Source: Bacillus horti
GTDB lineage: Bacteria > Bacillota > Bacilli > Caldalkalibacillales > JCM-10596
Reading direction: 5' to 3'
NCBI RefSeq assembly: GCF_030813115.1
Contig: NZ_JAUSTY010000001.1
Span: 1-64,000 of the forward strand
Length of the DNA: 64,000 bases
Shown one piece after another: positions 17,117-26,588 of the stretch (within the stretch, counting starts at the first letter, position 1; every line of letters begins with the position of its first letter). The position numbers and the translations under genes are program-made. The notes under the pieces are model-generated. The model saw only the letters and a program-made list of their open reading frames with translations. It was not told the origin of the DNA and made no database searches.

Positions 17117-19582
17117 CTAGCGTTTCTCTTGTAAAGTCGGCCTCACCTTCAAGCTTTTTTGACTTACTGTTATAACAATTCCTCCATGATGATCCGTTCG
17201 AAACACACTCATTTGAGGCTGCCTGCTCAGTCGTTCAAGAATTTCAGGATGTGGATGACGATATAAGTTATTTCTTCCCACAGAGATAAGACCTATCTTA
17301 GGCTCCGTTTCCACCAAAAGCTCCTCAGTTGTTGATGTTTGGCTACCATGATGTCCTAGCTTCAGAACATCAATTTTTAATCCAGGATATACGTCTAAAA
17401 TTTCATGTTCACCTGATTCTATCGCATCGCCTGTCCACAAGAACCTGTGACCATAAACATCCTGCAATAATACAATATTGAAGTCATGGGGATTTCCTTC
17501 CCACTTAATCCAGGGCCTGTCCTGTTGCGGAAAAAGAACCTGAAAAGTCGAATTCGTCGTTCCCCAGTAATCTCCTCTCCTTAGCCCATAAATTGGAATA
17601 CCTTGATCTTTAATTTGTGTGAGAACATCTTCCTCTACCTCCGAGATGGGCTGAATTGGACTTTTATACACTCTTTTAATCGCTATTTGACCCAAAAGTC
17701 CCTGTATGCCCCCATAGTGATCATAATGCCCATGAGTAAATATAACTTTGTCTACTTTATTAATTCCCCTGTAACGTAGATATGGAAGCAAAATACCTCT
17801 TCCCACCTCAAACTCATTTCTACGCTCCATCCAATCCTCTCTCCCAAATGATACCTGTCCTCCTACATCGACGAGAACAACCTCTCTTCTGTATGGTGCC
17901 TCAATAACAATCGCTTCTCCTTGTCCTACATCAAGAAGAGTGATATGAGCTCTGGAGTCTATATAAGGGAGTAGCACTTGAATAGCTATCCACAGACATA
18001 GTGATGCCAAAGCTAGCCAAACCAATATGTACTGCTTTCTTTCAAGTATCACATAAAACAGGAGGAGCAAACTGAAATAACCTAGCAGCCACATACCAGA
18101 AGGCTCTCCAGAATAAATAACAGTAAAAGGAAAATCATACAGCCTTCCAAGTATAACATGAACAAAATCTAAGCTCTTCTCGTAAATATAAACACCTAAT
18201 TCGATTAAGTAAGGATGAATATAACTAAGTAACGGAAGCAGGAAGGCAGCTGGAATAAAAAACAAGGAGTAAAGAGGGATGACTATGATGTTCACTAACA
18301 GAGAAAGAGGTGAGAATAGGTGGAAATTGTAAACAAGGAATGGAAACGCAGCTAGTTCGGCAACAATAGCTATAGTGATAGGCTGAGTAAGCTTTGGTGA
18401 CTTCATAAATACCTGTAACCACTTATTAACATACGGGGAGGCAACAATAAGCATGAAAGTAACAAAATAAGATAATTGGAAGCCAATTTGATAGATGAGC
18501 ATGGGGTTAAAAAGGAGGTTAATTATAAAAACAAGATACAAAATAAGAAGAGAATGCTTCCAAAGACCATAGCGTAGTAATACTAAACCCAGCATAGCCA
18601 TTAAACCTGCTCGAATAACTGAGGGCTGAGCCCCTGCTAAATAAATGAAAATGGGGATTAACACAAGCAGAATACTAATGACCTTTTCTTTGGTTAATGG
18701 TAATTGCATAAGAATAGCATACAAGCTATACACCACAATTCCTACATGCAAACCTGAAATGGCTAAAATATGAACAATCCCTAGCTGCTGGTACATTTCA
18801 GTAATGTCTCTGTCTATATCCGTCCTATAGCCTACAGTCATAGCTTGCACAATTGGTGCAATTTGTTCAGAAAATAGCATATTCGTTTGTTGAATCCATT
18901 GATTTCTTCGCTGGTCTAAGGTTAGCCTAATACGATCAAGAAGCTTTTGACTTTCTTTAATTGTCCATTCTGTATCAACGGATAAAGCAGTAAAGTATAT
19001 ATACTGTGTACGTAAGAACTGCTGATAATTAAACGCTCCAGGATTGCGTCCTTCTTGGGGAATTTGGATTTTTACATTCCCCTGCCACAAATCACCTTTT
19101 CTCCAAGTGGAAGTCTTGTCGAGTTCTTCTTCAACTTCAGCATATCGATTGACTCTAATGAGCTGAGGTTTCTCCAAACGATTACCGTTGACATATCGAA
19201 CATTTAAATCATAACGGATTCGATTTCCATCGAGTTCTACGGAAGAATGTAGAGTTCCTGTAACCTTAACAATTTGTTCATTTTGAGCGTAAGTATGTAA
19301 AGGAGAGTAAGTTTGAGCAAGCTGTTCTTTATGGGTAACGTGAAAAAGGTAAAAGTAACTTATGAAGAGGAGCAGAAGGAGGCTGAAGGCGAGATACAAA
19401 TTCTTTTTTTGCTTTATCACATAAGGATGATCAGCCGGATAAAGCAGCTTGCTTCGGAAGAGAATCAAAAGGGCGCAGAGTAAGCTCCAGAGGATCGGGA
19501 GCCACCAGGTTGGAGCTAGCTTAGTTACTAGAATAAGCTGTCCAATAAAGGCTCCCATAAAATAGCTTGTTAGTTGAAGCAT
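17117..19582 (-). CDS. comEC: Competence DNA channel ComEC
   Basis: The inner-membrane channel for transforming single-stranded DNA, 821 residues. It has an N-terminal membrane segment, an extracytoplasmic OB-like (DUF4131) domain to about 220 and the competence domain with about ten helices (VHILAISGLHVGI motif near 270-285). The C-terminal metallo-beta-lactamase-like domain has FTHGHYDHYGG and LKLGHHGSQTST, thought to be the nuclease that degrades the non-transforming strand. The zinc-ligand residues are intact. The ATG shares one base with the comEB stop (TAATG), so the two are coupled. Length is in the usual 750-850 range. Confidence 0.95.
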   Translation of the reverse strand: MLQLTSYFMGAFIGQLILVTKLAPTWWLPILWSLLCALLILFRSKLLYPADHPYVIKQKKNLYLAFSLLLLLFISYFYLFHVTHKEQLAQTYSPLHTYAQNEQIVKVTGTLHSSVELDGNRIRYDLNVRYVNGNRLEKPQLIRVNRYAEVEEELDKTSTWRKGDLWQGNVKIQIPQEGRNPGAFNYQQFLRTQYIYFTALSVDTEWTIKESQKLLDRIRLTLDQRRNQWIQQTNMLFSEQIAPIVQAMTVGYRTDIDRDITEMYQQLGIVHILAISGLHVGIVVYSLYAILMQLPLTKEKVISILLVLIPIFIYLAGAQPSVIRAGLMAMLGLVLLRYGLWKHSLLILYLVFIINLLFNPMLIYQIGFQLSYFVTFMLIVASPYVNKWLQVFMKSPKLTQPITIAIVAELAAFPFLVYNFHLFSPLSLLVNIIVIPLYSLFFIPAAFLLPLLSYIHPYLIELGVYIYEKSLDFVHVILGRLYDFPFTVIYSGEPSGMWLLGYFSLLLLFYVILERKQYILVWLALASLCLWIAIQVLLPYIDSRAHITLLDVGQGEAIVIEAPYRREVVLVDVGGQVSFGREDWMERRNEFEVGRGILLPYLRYRGINKVDKVIFTHGHYDHYGGIQGLLGQIAIKRVYKSPIQPISEVEEDVLTQIKDQGIPIYGLRRGDYWGTTNSTFQVLFPQQDRPWIKWEGNPHDFNIVLLQDVYGHRFLWTGDAIESGEHEILDVYPGLKIDVLKLGHHGSQTSTTEELLVETEPKIGLISVGRNNLYRHPHPEILERLSRQPQMSVFRTDHHGGIVITVSQKSLKVRPTLQEKR

Positions 19583-20076
19583 TATTCGATAACCTGTAAA
19601 GTCAATCCTTCTGGAGCTTCATATTCCTCTAAATGTCTTAGGACGATCCCTTTTTCCTCTAATAATCGTGAAACTCGCAAATGATCCTTCACATAAGCCC
19701 TATGAAACACAACCTCAATAATTCCACTGTTTGCTAGCATATTTGTACATGTCCAGCAAGGCTGATCCGTTACGAAAACAGTTGCACCCTGGCGATTCTC
19801 ACGATCAGTGAACAGCAATAGGTTCTGTTCAGCGTGAATGGTTCGCACACAGCGCTCCTTTTTTTGCATGACACCATTTTCTTCTTCATAGCTTTCGGAA
19901 ATCATGCATCCTTCTTCATAACAATCTGGTGTTCCAGCAGGTGAACCGTTATAAGCTGTACCAAGTATCTTCTTATCTTTTACTAAGACGGCACCTACAT
20001 GTCTACGTGGACAGGTTGCTCTAGTAGCCGCCATATAGGCCATATCCATAAAATAAAAATCCCATGATTTTCGCAT
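19582..20076 (-). CDS. comEB: ComEB, dCMP deaminase family
   Basis: A 164-residue zinc-dependent deoxycytidylate/cytidine deaminase-family protein. Zinc ligands and the catalytic glutamate are seen in HAEQNLL and PCWTC; the RRHVGAVLVKD substrate region is also typical. In B. subtilis it is the middle gene of the comE operon and is not essential for DNA uptake. It may supply dUMP. Here the gene is first of a comEB-comEC pair, because comEA is separated from it by an oppositely transcribed lytic transglycosylase gene, so it must have its own promoter within the 20077-20415 interval. Confidence 0.92.
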   Translation of the reverse strand: MRKSWDFYFMDMAYMAATRATCPRRHVGAVLVKDKKILGTAYNGSPAGTPDCYEEGCMISESYEEENGVMQKKERCVRTIHAEQNLLLFTDRENRQGATVFVTDQPCWTCTNMLANSGIIEVVFHRAYVKDHLRVSRLLEEKGIVLRHLEEYEAPEGLTLQVIE

Positions 20077-20415
20077 TATTGTAACCTCAATTTCTTCTTA
20101 ATTTATTTTGTTCTATTAGAGTACTATTAAAGCTTCATTAGTTCTTCTAAATCTCCATTATAATGCTTTCCATGTCCCCCTGAGTTAGGTAGTGAAATAA
20201 AGAAACAAAATTAACCAAGGATTTACTAAAACATACTTTTTAGTCATAAACCTCTAAAATGTGAAATGAATGTTTTGCAACAAATGATTTGATTCGATAT
20301 AATCCAATGAGTTTATCCTGTTTGTTATATTCCTTTTTATGGTAAAAGATGAACAGGTTTAAAACTTTTAAGAAACGGTTATTAATGGATTGGGTGCAAG
20401 AAAGGTAGTGATGAA
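20077..20415. other. Divergent intergenic region, comEB / lytic transglycosylase
   Basis: About 340 bases without a supported gene. The right half holds the promoter of the plus-strand transglycosylase gene. The left half must drive comEB on the minus strand, but I could not settle on a promoter or a ComK-type box (AAAA-N5-TTTT pairs). The minus-strand open frame at 20240-20458 lacks a ribosome binding site and is not supported. Confidence 0.4.
20275..20303 (+). promoter_or_regulatory. Sigma-A promoter of the transglycosylase gene
   Basis: TTGCAA (20275-20280), a 17-base spacer and a perfect TATAAT (20298-20303). The start codon is about 113 bases downstream. Confidence 0.75.
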
Positions 20416-21105
20416 ATGCCCGCTTTACTGATTTTTTTACTTGTTTTCTTATTAACACTTTTACCAGGAGACGTGGTTAACAACGATAAAAAATCCTTTG
20501 CTCAGATCAATCAGGAGCTTATTGCTTGGGATAACCAGCAGCATTTTTCTCTAGCTGAGTTTAATCAACGAAGGCAAGACTTTTCTGAATTGATTACGTA
20601 CTATCTGGATCAAATTGACCATAAGCTCTCGGAAGAGGAAATGGAACATTTGATTAAGGAATCTAATCGATACGATATTCCACCAGAAATTCTAATTAAA
20701 CTATTAAAAACGGAATCTAACTTTGATAAGGATACGATTGGACCACGAACCCAATATGGACATGCTTATGGTATAGCTCAATTCATGGAAAATACGGCTC
20801 CTTGGATTGCAAGTATGGCAAATTTAGAGTACGAGATGGAGTATCTGTTTGATCCGATTTACTCCATTACACTTGCAGCAACGTACTTAAATTATTTGCA
20901 ATATGGTGATGGACAAGGACATGAAGGCTTTCATGATTGGCACGCCTCCCTTACTGCGTATAATAGAGGGGTAGCCGGATTGAATTCTTATGTGCGCAAC
21001 CATCAAACCACAGTATCTAGGTTCTCTAACACTATTATAAATCAAGCAGAGGCCATAGCACTAGAAGAAGATAATCAGGAAATAACAGAGGTAAGTTTTC
21101 GCTAA
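20416..21105 (+). CDS. Secreted lytic transglycosylase
   Basis: A 229-residue SLT-fold enzyme that cleaves peptidoglycan glycan strands with formation of 1,6-anhydro-muramyl ends. Residues 1-20 form a signal peptide or membrane anchor. A helical linker follows to about 90, then the SLT domain with the catalytic glutamate in LLKTESNF, the substrate motif HAYGIAQFMENTA and the late AYNRG motif. GAAAGG is 10 bases upstream. The gene splits comEA from comEB and is transcribed against them from its own strong promoter. A role in opening the wall for DNA uptake is possible but unproven; a general wall-turnover role is equally likely. Confidence 0.82.
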   Translation: MPALLIFLLVFLLTLLPGDVVNNDKKSFAQINQELIAWDNQQHFSLAEFNQRRQDFSELITYYLDQIDHKLSEEEMEHLIKESNRYDIPPEILIKLLKTESNFDKDTIGPRTQYGHAYGIAQFMENTAPWIASMANLEYEMEYLFDPIYSITLAATYLNYLQYGDGQGHEGFHDWHASLTAYNRGVAGLNSYVRNHQTTVSRFSNTIINQAEAIALEEDNQEITEVSFR

Positions 21106-21140
21106 TTCATAGAGATTCTTTGGCTCTTCTACTCAACAGG

Positions 21141-21893
21141 TTATATTTCTATCATTTCTTTTAGCTGGTCATAAATTTTTGAACCTATTCCAGAGATGTT
21201 CATTAGTTCCTCAATATGTTGAAAAAGGCCTTGCTCTGTTCGATACTGAATAATAGCTTGTGCCCGACTAGCACCTACACCTGGTAGATTTTGAAGTTCA
21301 TCCGCCGAAGCTGTGTTAATGTTAATCTTCCCTGAGGAAGAAGAGGGAGAATTTGCACTTTGAGGAGTTTGTGGAGAATTCAAATCGTCTAGAACTACTG
21401 GAAGTTGCCCGTCTTCTATTTCATTTAGTGTAGGAACATAAATCACCATACCATCGTACACCTTCTGAGCTAGATTGATGTGATTCGTACTTCCTTCCGC
21501 TCTGACTTGTCCTGCCTTATTCAGCGCATCAATCACTCTATCTCCATCCTGTAAATTATAGACACCTGGTTTATCTACAGCCCCTTTTACATCTACAATT
21601 ACCTCATTGACATCCGTATGACTCACTTGATCCACTTGATTGACCTGATCTGTCAATTTAACCTGATCTAAATGTTCACCTTGATTTGTTTTCTTTCCTT
21701 CCGACTCAGGCTCTTCTATTTGCTCGTGTTGTTCATCACCATTTAGAGTACCTTCATACACTAATTCGAGTTCGATTTGCTCCATGTTTTTCTGTCCTGT
21801 AAAAAAAGAAAAAAGAAGACTCCCTACTACGGCACACGCGATGGCTACATAAACCAACCACTTCTTTTCTCTACTCGTCCATTTTTTTTTCAT
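21141..21893 (-). CDS. comEA: Competence DNA receptor ComEA
   Basis: A 250-residue membrane-anchored DNA-binding protein. It has a basic N-terminus, one membrane helix (12-29) and an acidic/Q-rich linker with several imperfect DQV units (about 75-95). An SLBB-type domain follows (VIVDVKGAVDKPGVY to YDGMVIYVP), then a serine/proline linker and two helix-hairpin-helix motifs (NLPGVGASRAQAI and NISGIGSKIYDQL). It binds incoming double-stranded DNA and hands it to ComEC. AAGGAGG precedes the ATG. Unlike in B. subtilis it is not directly followed by comEB. It is divergent from comER. Confidence 0.92.
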   Translation of the reverse strand: MKKKWTSREKKWLVYVAIACAVVGSLLFSFFTGQKNMEQIELELVYEGTLNGDEQHEQIEEPESEGKKTNQGEHLDQVKLTDQVNQVDQVSHTDVNEVIVDVKGAVDKPGVYNLQDGDRVIDALNKAGQVRAEGSTNHINLAQKVYDGMVIYVPTLNEIEDGQLPVVLDDLNSPQTPQSANSPSSSSGKININTASADELQNLPGVGASRAQAIIQYRTEQGLFQHIEELMNISGIGSKIYDQLKEMIEI

Positions 21894-21912
21894 TTGTTTT
21901 CCTCCTTATTCA

Positions 21913-21941
21913 ATATCATTTTTCGAAAAAGATGTAGTCAA
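21913..21941 (-). promoter_or_regulatory. Candidate promoter of comEA
   Basis: On the minus strand TTGACT (21941-21936), a 17-base spacer and TGATAT (21918-21913), about 20 bases before the comEA start. The spacer contains a perfect palindrome TTTTTCGAAAAA (21919-21930), a possible regulator site of unknown identity. Confidence 0.4.
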
Positions 21942-21992
21942 ATGCCTAGCATACACATAAGAATAGATATAAACACCGATTGGGGGATTATT

Positions 21993-22835
21993 ATGCAAAT
22001 TGGCTTTATTGGAACGGGGAGTATGGGAACTATTCTTATTGAGGCTTTTATCCAAGCAAGGGTACTAGCTCCTTCGCATATTCATGCTGCAAATCGAACC
22101 TTCAGCAAGGTGAAGGAATTGGCCCAGATTTATACAGGTCTCCATGCTTACCCTACGAATATAAGAGTTGCCCAACGAGCGGATGTTATTTTTCTCTGTG
22201 TTAAGCCACTAGAATTTAAGCAGGTTGTAGATGAAATTGCGCCATTTATCCATGATCGTCAATTAATCGTTTCCATTACTAGTCCTATTCAAATCGAAGA
22301 GCTTGAGCAGGCACTTGAAGCCAAGATAGCCAAGATTATTCCAAGTATTACGAATTCCGTTGGGAAGGGTGCCTCTTTAATCATTGCGGGTTCTAGATGT
22401 ACTGAGGAGGATAAGCAATATCTTCAGGAGCTGATGAGTGGGATTAGCAGACCAGTTTGGATAGAAGAACATTGGACTAGGGTTTCCTCGGACATTGCGA
22501 GCTGTGGTCCGGCATTTCTAAGTTTTATGCTACAAGAAATGATTGAAGGTGCTGTAAGAAAAACTGGGATATCACGGGAACAAGCTACTACACTAACAAC
22601 AAATATGATTGTTGGACTAGGGGAGTTATTTAAGCAAGGTAAGTTTACCCTTCAAAGTTTGCAAGAGAGAGTGTGTGTACCTGGTGGAGTTACAGGAGCA
22701 GGGCTAGGGGTGCTTGAAAAAGAGCTCTCAGGAGTCTTTGATAAACTATTTCAGGAGACACACAGGAAGTTTGATGAAGACCGTCAGCAAGTGATCGACA
22801 TGTTTTCAGAGTACGAGGCCGAGGAGCTTCGATAG
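21993..22835 (+). CDS. comER: ComER, pyrroline-5-carboxylate reductase-like
   Basis: A 280-residue NAD(P)-binding oxidoreductase of the ProC family, with GFIGTGSMG (Rossmann loop) at the N-terminus, FLCVKP and a dimerisation part containing CGPAFLSFMLQE and CVPGGVTGAG. It resembles ComER, which is transcribed divergently from comEA in Bacillus and is reported to affect sporulation and competence timing; a catalytic role in proline synthesis is uncertain. The start is ATG 21993 (GGGGGAT 6 bases upstream); the in-frame extension back to 21777 overlaps comEA and is not real. Confidence 0.88.
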   Translation: MQIGFIGTGSMGTILIEAFIQARVLAPSHIHAANRTFSKVKELAQIYTGLHAYPTNIRVAQRADVIFLCVKPLEFKQVVDEIAPFIHDRQLIVSITSPIQIEELEQALEAKIAKIIPSITNSVGKGASLIIAGSRCTEEDKQYLQELMSGISRPVWIEEHWTRVSSDIASCGPAFLSFMLQEMIEGAVRKTGISREQATTLTTNMIVGLGELFKQGKFTLQSLQERVCVPGGVTGAGLGVLEKELSGVFDKLFQETHRKFDEDRQQVIDMFSEYEAEELR

Positions 22836-22853
22836 TGGTAAGAACTAAAAAAG

Positions 22854-22885
22854 AACAGCTTAGAGAGCATTCCTTCTAAGCTGTT
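22854..22885. terminator. Bidirectional terminator, comER / leuS
   Basis: AACAGCTTAG (22854-22863) pairs perfectly with CTAAGCTGTT (22876-22885) with a 12-base loop. A-rich and T-rich flanks serve both converging genes. Confidence 0.7.
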
Positions 22886-22944
22886 TTATATATTCTATAG
22901 TTTATTTGAAAATCCTTTTTGTCTATACTTTTTTTTAGAATTTT

Positions 22945-25380
22945 TTAGTTCGCTACGATATTCACCAGCTTACCTGGCACCGCAACGATTTTACGGACAC
23001 TTTTCCCGTCTAGCTGACTCTTTACTTCTTCATGCTCTAAAGCAAATTGTTCCAAAGCTTCTTTGTCCAAAGTAGCAGAAACCTTTAATCTAGCTTTAAT
23101 CTTACCGTTAATTTGGACCACGATTTCAACCTCATCCTCAACTAGCTTGCTTTCGTCATATTCTGGCCAAGCTTGATACGCTAAAGTATCAGACTTTCCA
23201 AGTACAAAAGCTAATTCTTCAGCAATGTGAGGAGCAAATGGAACTAGAAGCTTGGTAAAATCGATAAGGCTTGCTTTTGGAATTTCCGCTAGCTTATACG
23301 CTTCATTAATAAACACCATCATTTGGCTAATAGCTGTATTAAATCGGAGATGCTCAATGTCTTCTGTAACCTTTTTAATCGTTTGATGCCAAACACGTGT
23401 AAATTCTTCTGTTGCTTCCACATCCTTAATGCTTGAAGACAATTCACCCTGATCTGTTACAACTAATCTCCAAATCCGGCTAAGGAAACGATGAGCTCCA
23501 TCTACACCTGTCATACTCCAAGGCTTTGTAGCTTCCAATGGCCCCATAAACATCTCATAGATTCTAAGTGTATCTGCACCATGAGATGCAATAATATCAT
23601 CTGGGTTTACAACATTGCCTTTTGATTTACTCATTTTTTCGTTATTTTCCCCAAGAATCATTCCCTGATTAACTAGCTTTTGGAATGGTTCCTTCGTGGA
23701 GACTATTCCTAGGTCATATAGGACCTTATGCCAAAAACGAGCATAAAGCAAATGCAATACGGCGTGCTCAGCACCACCTATATAGACATCAACAGGAAGC
23801 CATTTTTCTTGCTTCTCTTTAGAGCAAAGCTCCTGATCATTTTTCGGATCAATAAACCTTAAATAATACCAGCAGCTCCCTGCCCATTGAGGCATTGTAT
23901 TTGTTTCTCTGCGTGCCTTCATGCCCGTTTCAGGGTCAATTGTGTTCACCCAATCGGTTACGTTTGCCAGTGGGGATTCCCCTGTTCCAGAAGGCTTAAT
24001 TTGGTCAATTTCTGGTAGGATGAGCGGAAGCTCAGATTCAGGGATTGGTTTAATCGTTCCGTCCTCTAGATGCAAGATAGGTATAGGCTCTCCCCAATAG
24101 CGCTGTCTACTAAACAGCCAATCTCTCAAACGATAGCTGATTTTTTTCGTTCCTTTACCTGATTTCTCAAGCCACTCAATCATTTTACTAACCGCTTCTT
24201 CGTTACGGAAGCCATCTAGGAAATCGGAGTTTACATGCTCACCATCACCTGTGTACGCTTCGGCTTGAATATCTTCCCCACCTTGAACTACCTCAATAAT
24301 CGGAAGCTCAAATTGCTTGGCAAATTCATGGTCACGCTGATCATGACCTGGTACAGCCATGATCGCACCTGTCCCATAGCTAACCAATACGTAATCCGCG
24401 ACCCAAATAGGAACCTTTTGCTGATTTACTGGGTTAATGGCATAAGCCCCTGTAAATACACCCGTTTTGCCTTTAGCTAGATCTGTTCGTTCTAGATCAC
24501 TTTTTCGAGCTGCTTTTTCTTGATAGTCTTTAACCTGTTGCTCATAAGCCGCTGTAGTCATTTTCTCTACAAGTGGATGCTCTGGAGCTAAAACACAATA
24601 GGTTGCTCCAAAAAGGGTATCAGGACGAGTTGTGAAGACCTCTATATGTTCCTCATGACCGTCTATCTCAAAAATCACCTCAGCCCCTTCAGAGCGTCCA
24701 ATCCAGTTACGCTGCATATCCTTAATGCTTTCAGACCAATCAAGCTCCTCTAAATCCTCTAGCAACCGATCTGCATACTCTGTAATTTTAAGCATCCATT
24801 GACGCATTGGCTTACGAATAACGGGATGACCACCACGTTCACTTTTTCCATCAATAATCTCTTCATTTGCTAATACTGTACCTAGAGCTGGACACCAATT
24901 GACGGGAACCTCCGCGACATACGCTAGACCCTTTTTGTATAACTGAATAAAAATCCATTGTGTCCATTTGTAATAATCTGGATCTGTTGTACTAAACTCT
25001 CGATCCCAATCATAGGAAAAACCTAACGCCTTAATTTGTCTTCTAAAATTATCAATATTCTTTTTCGTAATGTCTCTTGGATGCTCTCCGGTATCAATAG
25101 CATGCTGCTCAGCTGGCAAACCAAACGCATCCCAGCCCATCGGATGAAGGACATTATAGCCCTGCATTCTTTTATAACGAGCAATAATATCTGTTGCCGT
25201 CTGACCCTCAGGATGTCCAACATGTAAGCCAGCTCCTGAAGGATACGGAAACATATCTAGGACATAGAACTTTTCTTTATCTGCATCCTCTTCCGTTTTA
25301 AATGTTTTATTTTCTTCCCAGTATCCCTGCCATTTTTTCTCTATCGCTTGAGCATTATAGCCAGTAAATGTTTTGCCCAT
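22945..25380 (-). CDS. leuS: Leucyl-tRNA synthetase
   Basis: A class I aminoacyl-tRNA synthetase of 811 residues. HIGH-type motif GLHVGHPEG, the CP1 editing domain with [12 protein letters not shown] and the second catalytic signature [10 protein letters not shown] are intact. The C-terminal anticodon-binding region is present. It charges tRNA-Leu. The gene has a full T-box leader upstream (25455-25775), so expression rises when tRNA-Leu is uncharged. It sits between yqeM and comER, which are adjacent in B. subtilis, so leuS has been inserted into this conserved block in this lineage. Confidence 0.97.
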   Translation of the reverse strand: MGKTFTGYNAQAIEKKWQGYWEENKTFKTEEDADKEKFYVLDMFPYPSGAGLHVGHPEGQTATDIIARYKRMQGYNVLHPMGWDAFGLPAEQHAIDTGEHPRDITKKNIDNFRRQIKALGFSYDWDREFSTTDPDYYKWTQWIFIQLYKKGLAYVAEVPVNWCPALGTVLANEEIIDGKSERGGHPVIRKPMRQWMLKITEYADRLLEDLEELDWSESIKDMQRNWIGRSEGAEVIFEIDGHEEHIEVFTTRPDTLFGATYCVLAPEHPLVEKMTTAAYEQQVKDYQEKAARKSDLERTDLAKGKTGVFTGAYAINPVNQQKVPIWVADYVLVSYGTGAIMAVPGHDQRDHEFAKQFELPIIEVVQGGEDIQAEAYTGDGEHVNSDFLDGFRNEEAVSKMIEWLEKSGKGTKKISYRLRDWLFSRQRYWGEPIPILHLEDGTIKPIPESELPLILPEIDQIKPSGTGESPLANVTDWVNTIDPETGMKARRETNTMPQWAGSCWYYLRFIDPKNDQELCSKEKQEKWLPVDVYIGGAEHAVLHLLYARFWHKVLYDLGIVSTKEPFQKLVNQGMILGENNEKMSKSKGNVVNPDDIIASHGADTLRIYEMFMGPLEATKPWSMTGVDGAHRFLSRIWRLVVTDQGELSSSIKDVEATEEFTRVWHQTIKKVTEDIEHLRFNTAISQMMVFINEAYKLAEIPKASLIDFTKLLVPFAPHIAEELAFVLGKSDTLAYQAWPEYDESKLVEDEVEIVVQINGKIKARLKVSATLDKEALEQFALEHEEVKSQLDGKSVRKIVAVPGKLVNIVAN

Positions 25381-25454
25381 GTGACAGCCCCCTTCTTTTA
25401 AATAAAGTTCTTTAGATTAAACAAATTCTTTTAAATAAAGCTTAATAATGAAAA

Positions 25455-25775
25455 ATATAAAAACCTCCCACCCTCAGCTCTTTATAGCTAGGGGCGAGAG
25501 GTTAATTACGTAATCATATGGTCCCGCGGTACCACCCTAATCCATTCCTATACACTCACTTTAGTGTTTCAAGCTGTACACCCGTAAGCTACAGGAATGA
25601 TCTTCATTATCCTTATCGCGGAAAACGGTAGAGATTACTACTCCTTCATCTCTACAGACTCACAAGGCGAGTTCACTCACTTTACTACTGACTTGCACCA
25701 ACCGTCAGCTCTCTGAAAGTAAAAGCAAAGCTACTACTCCTGATCTCAGTCTTATGTCTATGGGAGAAAAACAAA
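25455..25775 (-). promoter_or_regulatory. T-box riboswitch, leucine specific
   Basis: On the minus strand the T-box core AGGGTGGTACCGCGG is at 25538-25524. The stem I region contains the usual AGAGAGCTGACGGTTGGTG element (around 25715-25697) and a specifier loop in which CTC, a leucine codon, lies at 25671-25669 after GTGAA. A long terminator stem (AACCTC...CGCCCCTAGCT with AGCTGAGGGTGGGAGGTT, 25503-25466) ends in T's. The AGGGTGG part of the T-box can pair in the alternative antiterminator. Uncharged tRNA-Leu therefore should allow leuS transcription. Confidence 0.92.
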
Positions 25776-25818
25776 TATTAAATTTAATTTAGATTATATG
25801 CAATGGTAAGGATATATG

Positions 25819-26583
25819 TCAACCTTTACTGACATTTTTTTCTCTTTTTTGTGCTGTTATTATAATTCGTTCACTTTTCTCTTGAGGCTCTTGATATTCA
25901 AAATCTGCTGAAATTGAGGCTATCTTAAAGCCTGCCTCACTTAGCCATGTACATAAATCTTCTATCTCATAAGCCTTTTGAACATGAGTTTCATCGAATC
26001 TCTCATACAACAACTCTTCTGTTTGATGGAAAAAGGTGAGCTGATGCTCTATGAGATACTCCTCTTCCTCCCAAAAGCATTGCCAAATGAGTGATGTTTT
26101 ATCCTCAGCGGAAGCAAAAGTATGATCACCAAATATCTCTCTCATTTTAAACAGGGAATGGACGTCAAATATAAAATAACCTTCTTCTTTAAGGTTAGCT
26201 GATACGGATTGAAATACAGCTTGTACATCTTCTTCAGAAGTTATGTAATTAAGAGAGTCACAAAAGCAAACAATTGTATCTACCTTTTCAACTAATTCAA
26301 TCTCACGCATATCTTGCTCTAGCCATTGAATGGGTACTCTGGCATCTCTGCTTTTTTCAGAAGCTAACACTAGCATATCAGCAGAGTTGTCCAGTCCGAT
26401 TAGCTGAAAACCTTTTTTTCCAAGCTCCACGGTTAGAGTACCCGTTCCACATCCTAGATCAAGAATCGATTGCATAGAGGGCTGGACTTCACTCTTGTGC
26501 TTTTCCATCAGCTCTAGCCAATTGTCGTAAGGAGCGTCCTGCATCAGCTCATCATATACGTAAGCAAAGCGTGCATAGGTCAT
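25819..26583 (-). CDS. yqeM: YqeM-like SAM-dependent methyltransferase
   Basis: A class I Rossmann methyltransferase of 254 residues with motif I LDLGCGTGTL, an acidic residue after GLDNS, and the IVCFCDSLNY post-I region. The target is unknown. Its place after rsfS/cvfB matches yqeM in the Bacillus yqeG-yqeM cluster. The start lies 5 bases after the cvfB stop, indicating one operon. Its last codons are followed by about 40 bases and then the leuS T-box leader, so leuS can be regulated independently. Confidence 0.85.
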   Translation of the reverse strand: MTYARFAYVYDELMQDAPYDNWLELMEKHKSEVQPSMQSILDLGCGTGTLTVELGKKGFQLIGLDNSADMLVLASEKSRDARVPIQWLEQDMREIELVEKVDTIVCFCDSLNYITSEEDVQAVFQSVSANLKEEGYFIFDVHSLFKMREIFGDHTFASAEDKTSLIWQCFWEEEEYLIEHQLTFFHQTEELLYERFDETHVQKAYEIEDLCTWLSEAGFKIASISADFEYQEPQEKSERIIITAQKREKNVSKG

Positions 26584-26588
26584 GTTCT

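Noticed and set aside
20240-20458. Minus-strand open frame of 72 codons between comEB and the transglycosylase gene
   Set aside because: Overlaps the promoter and start of the plus-strand transglycosylase gene; no ribosome site; low-complexity K/F-rich product.
21777-21992. Long N-terminal extension of comER
   Set aside because: Overlaps comEA and its promoter; the normal Rossmann start MQIGFIGTGSMG has its own ribosome site at 21993.
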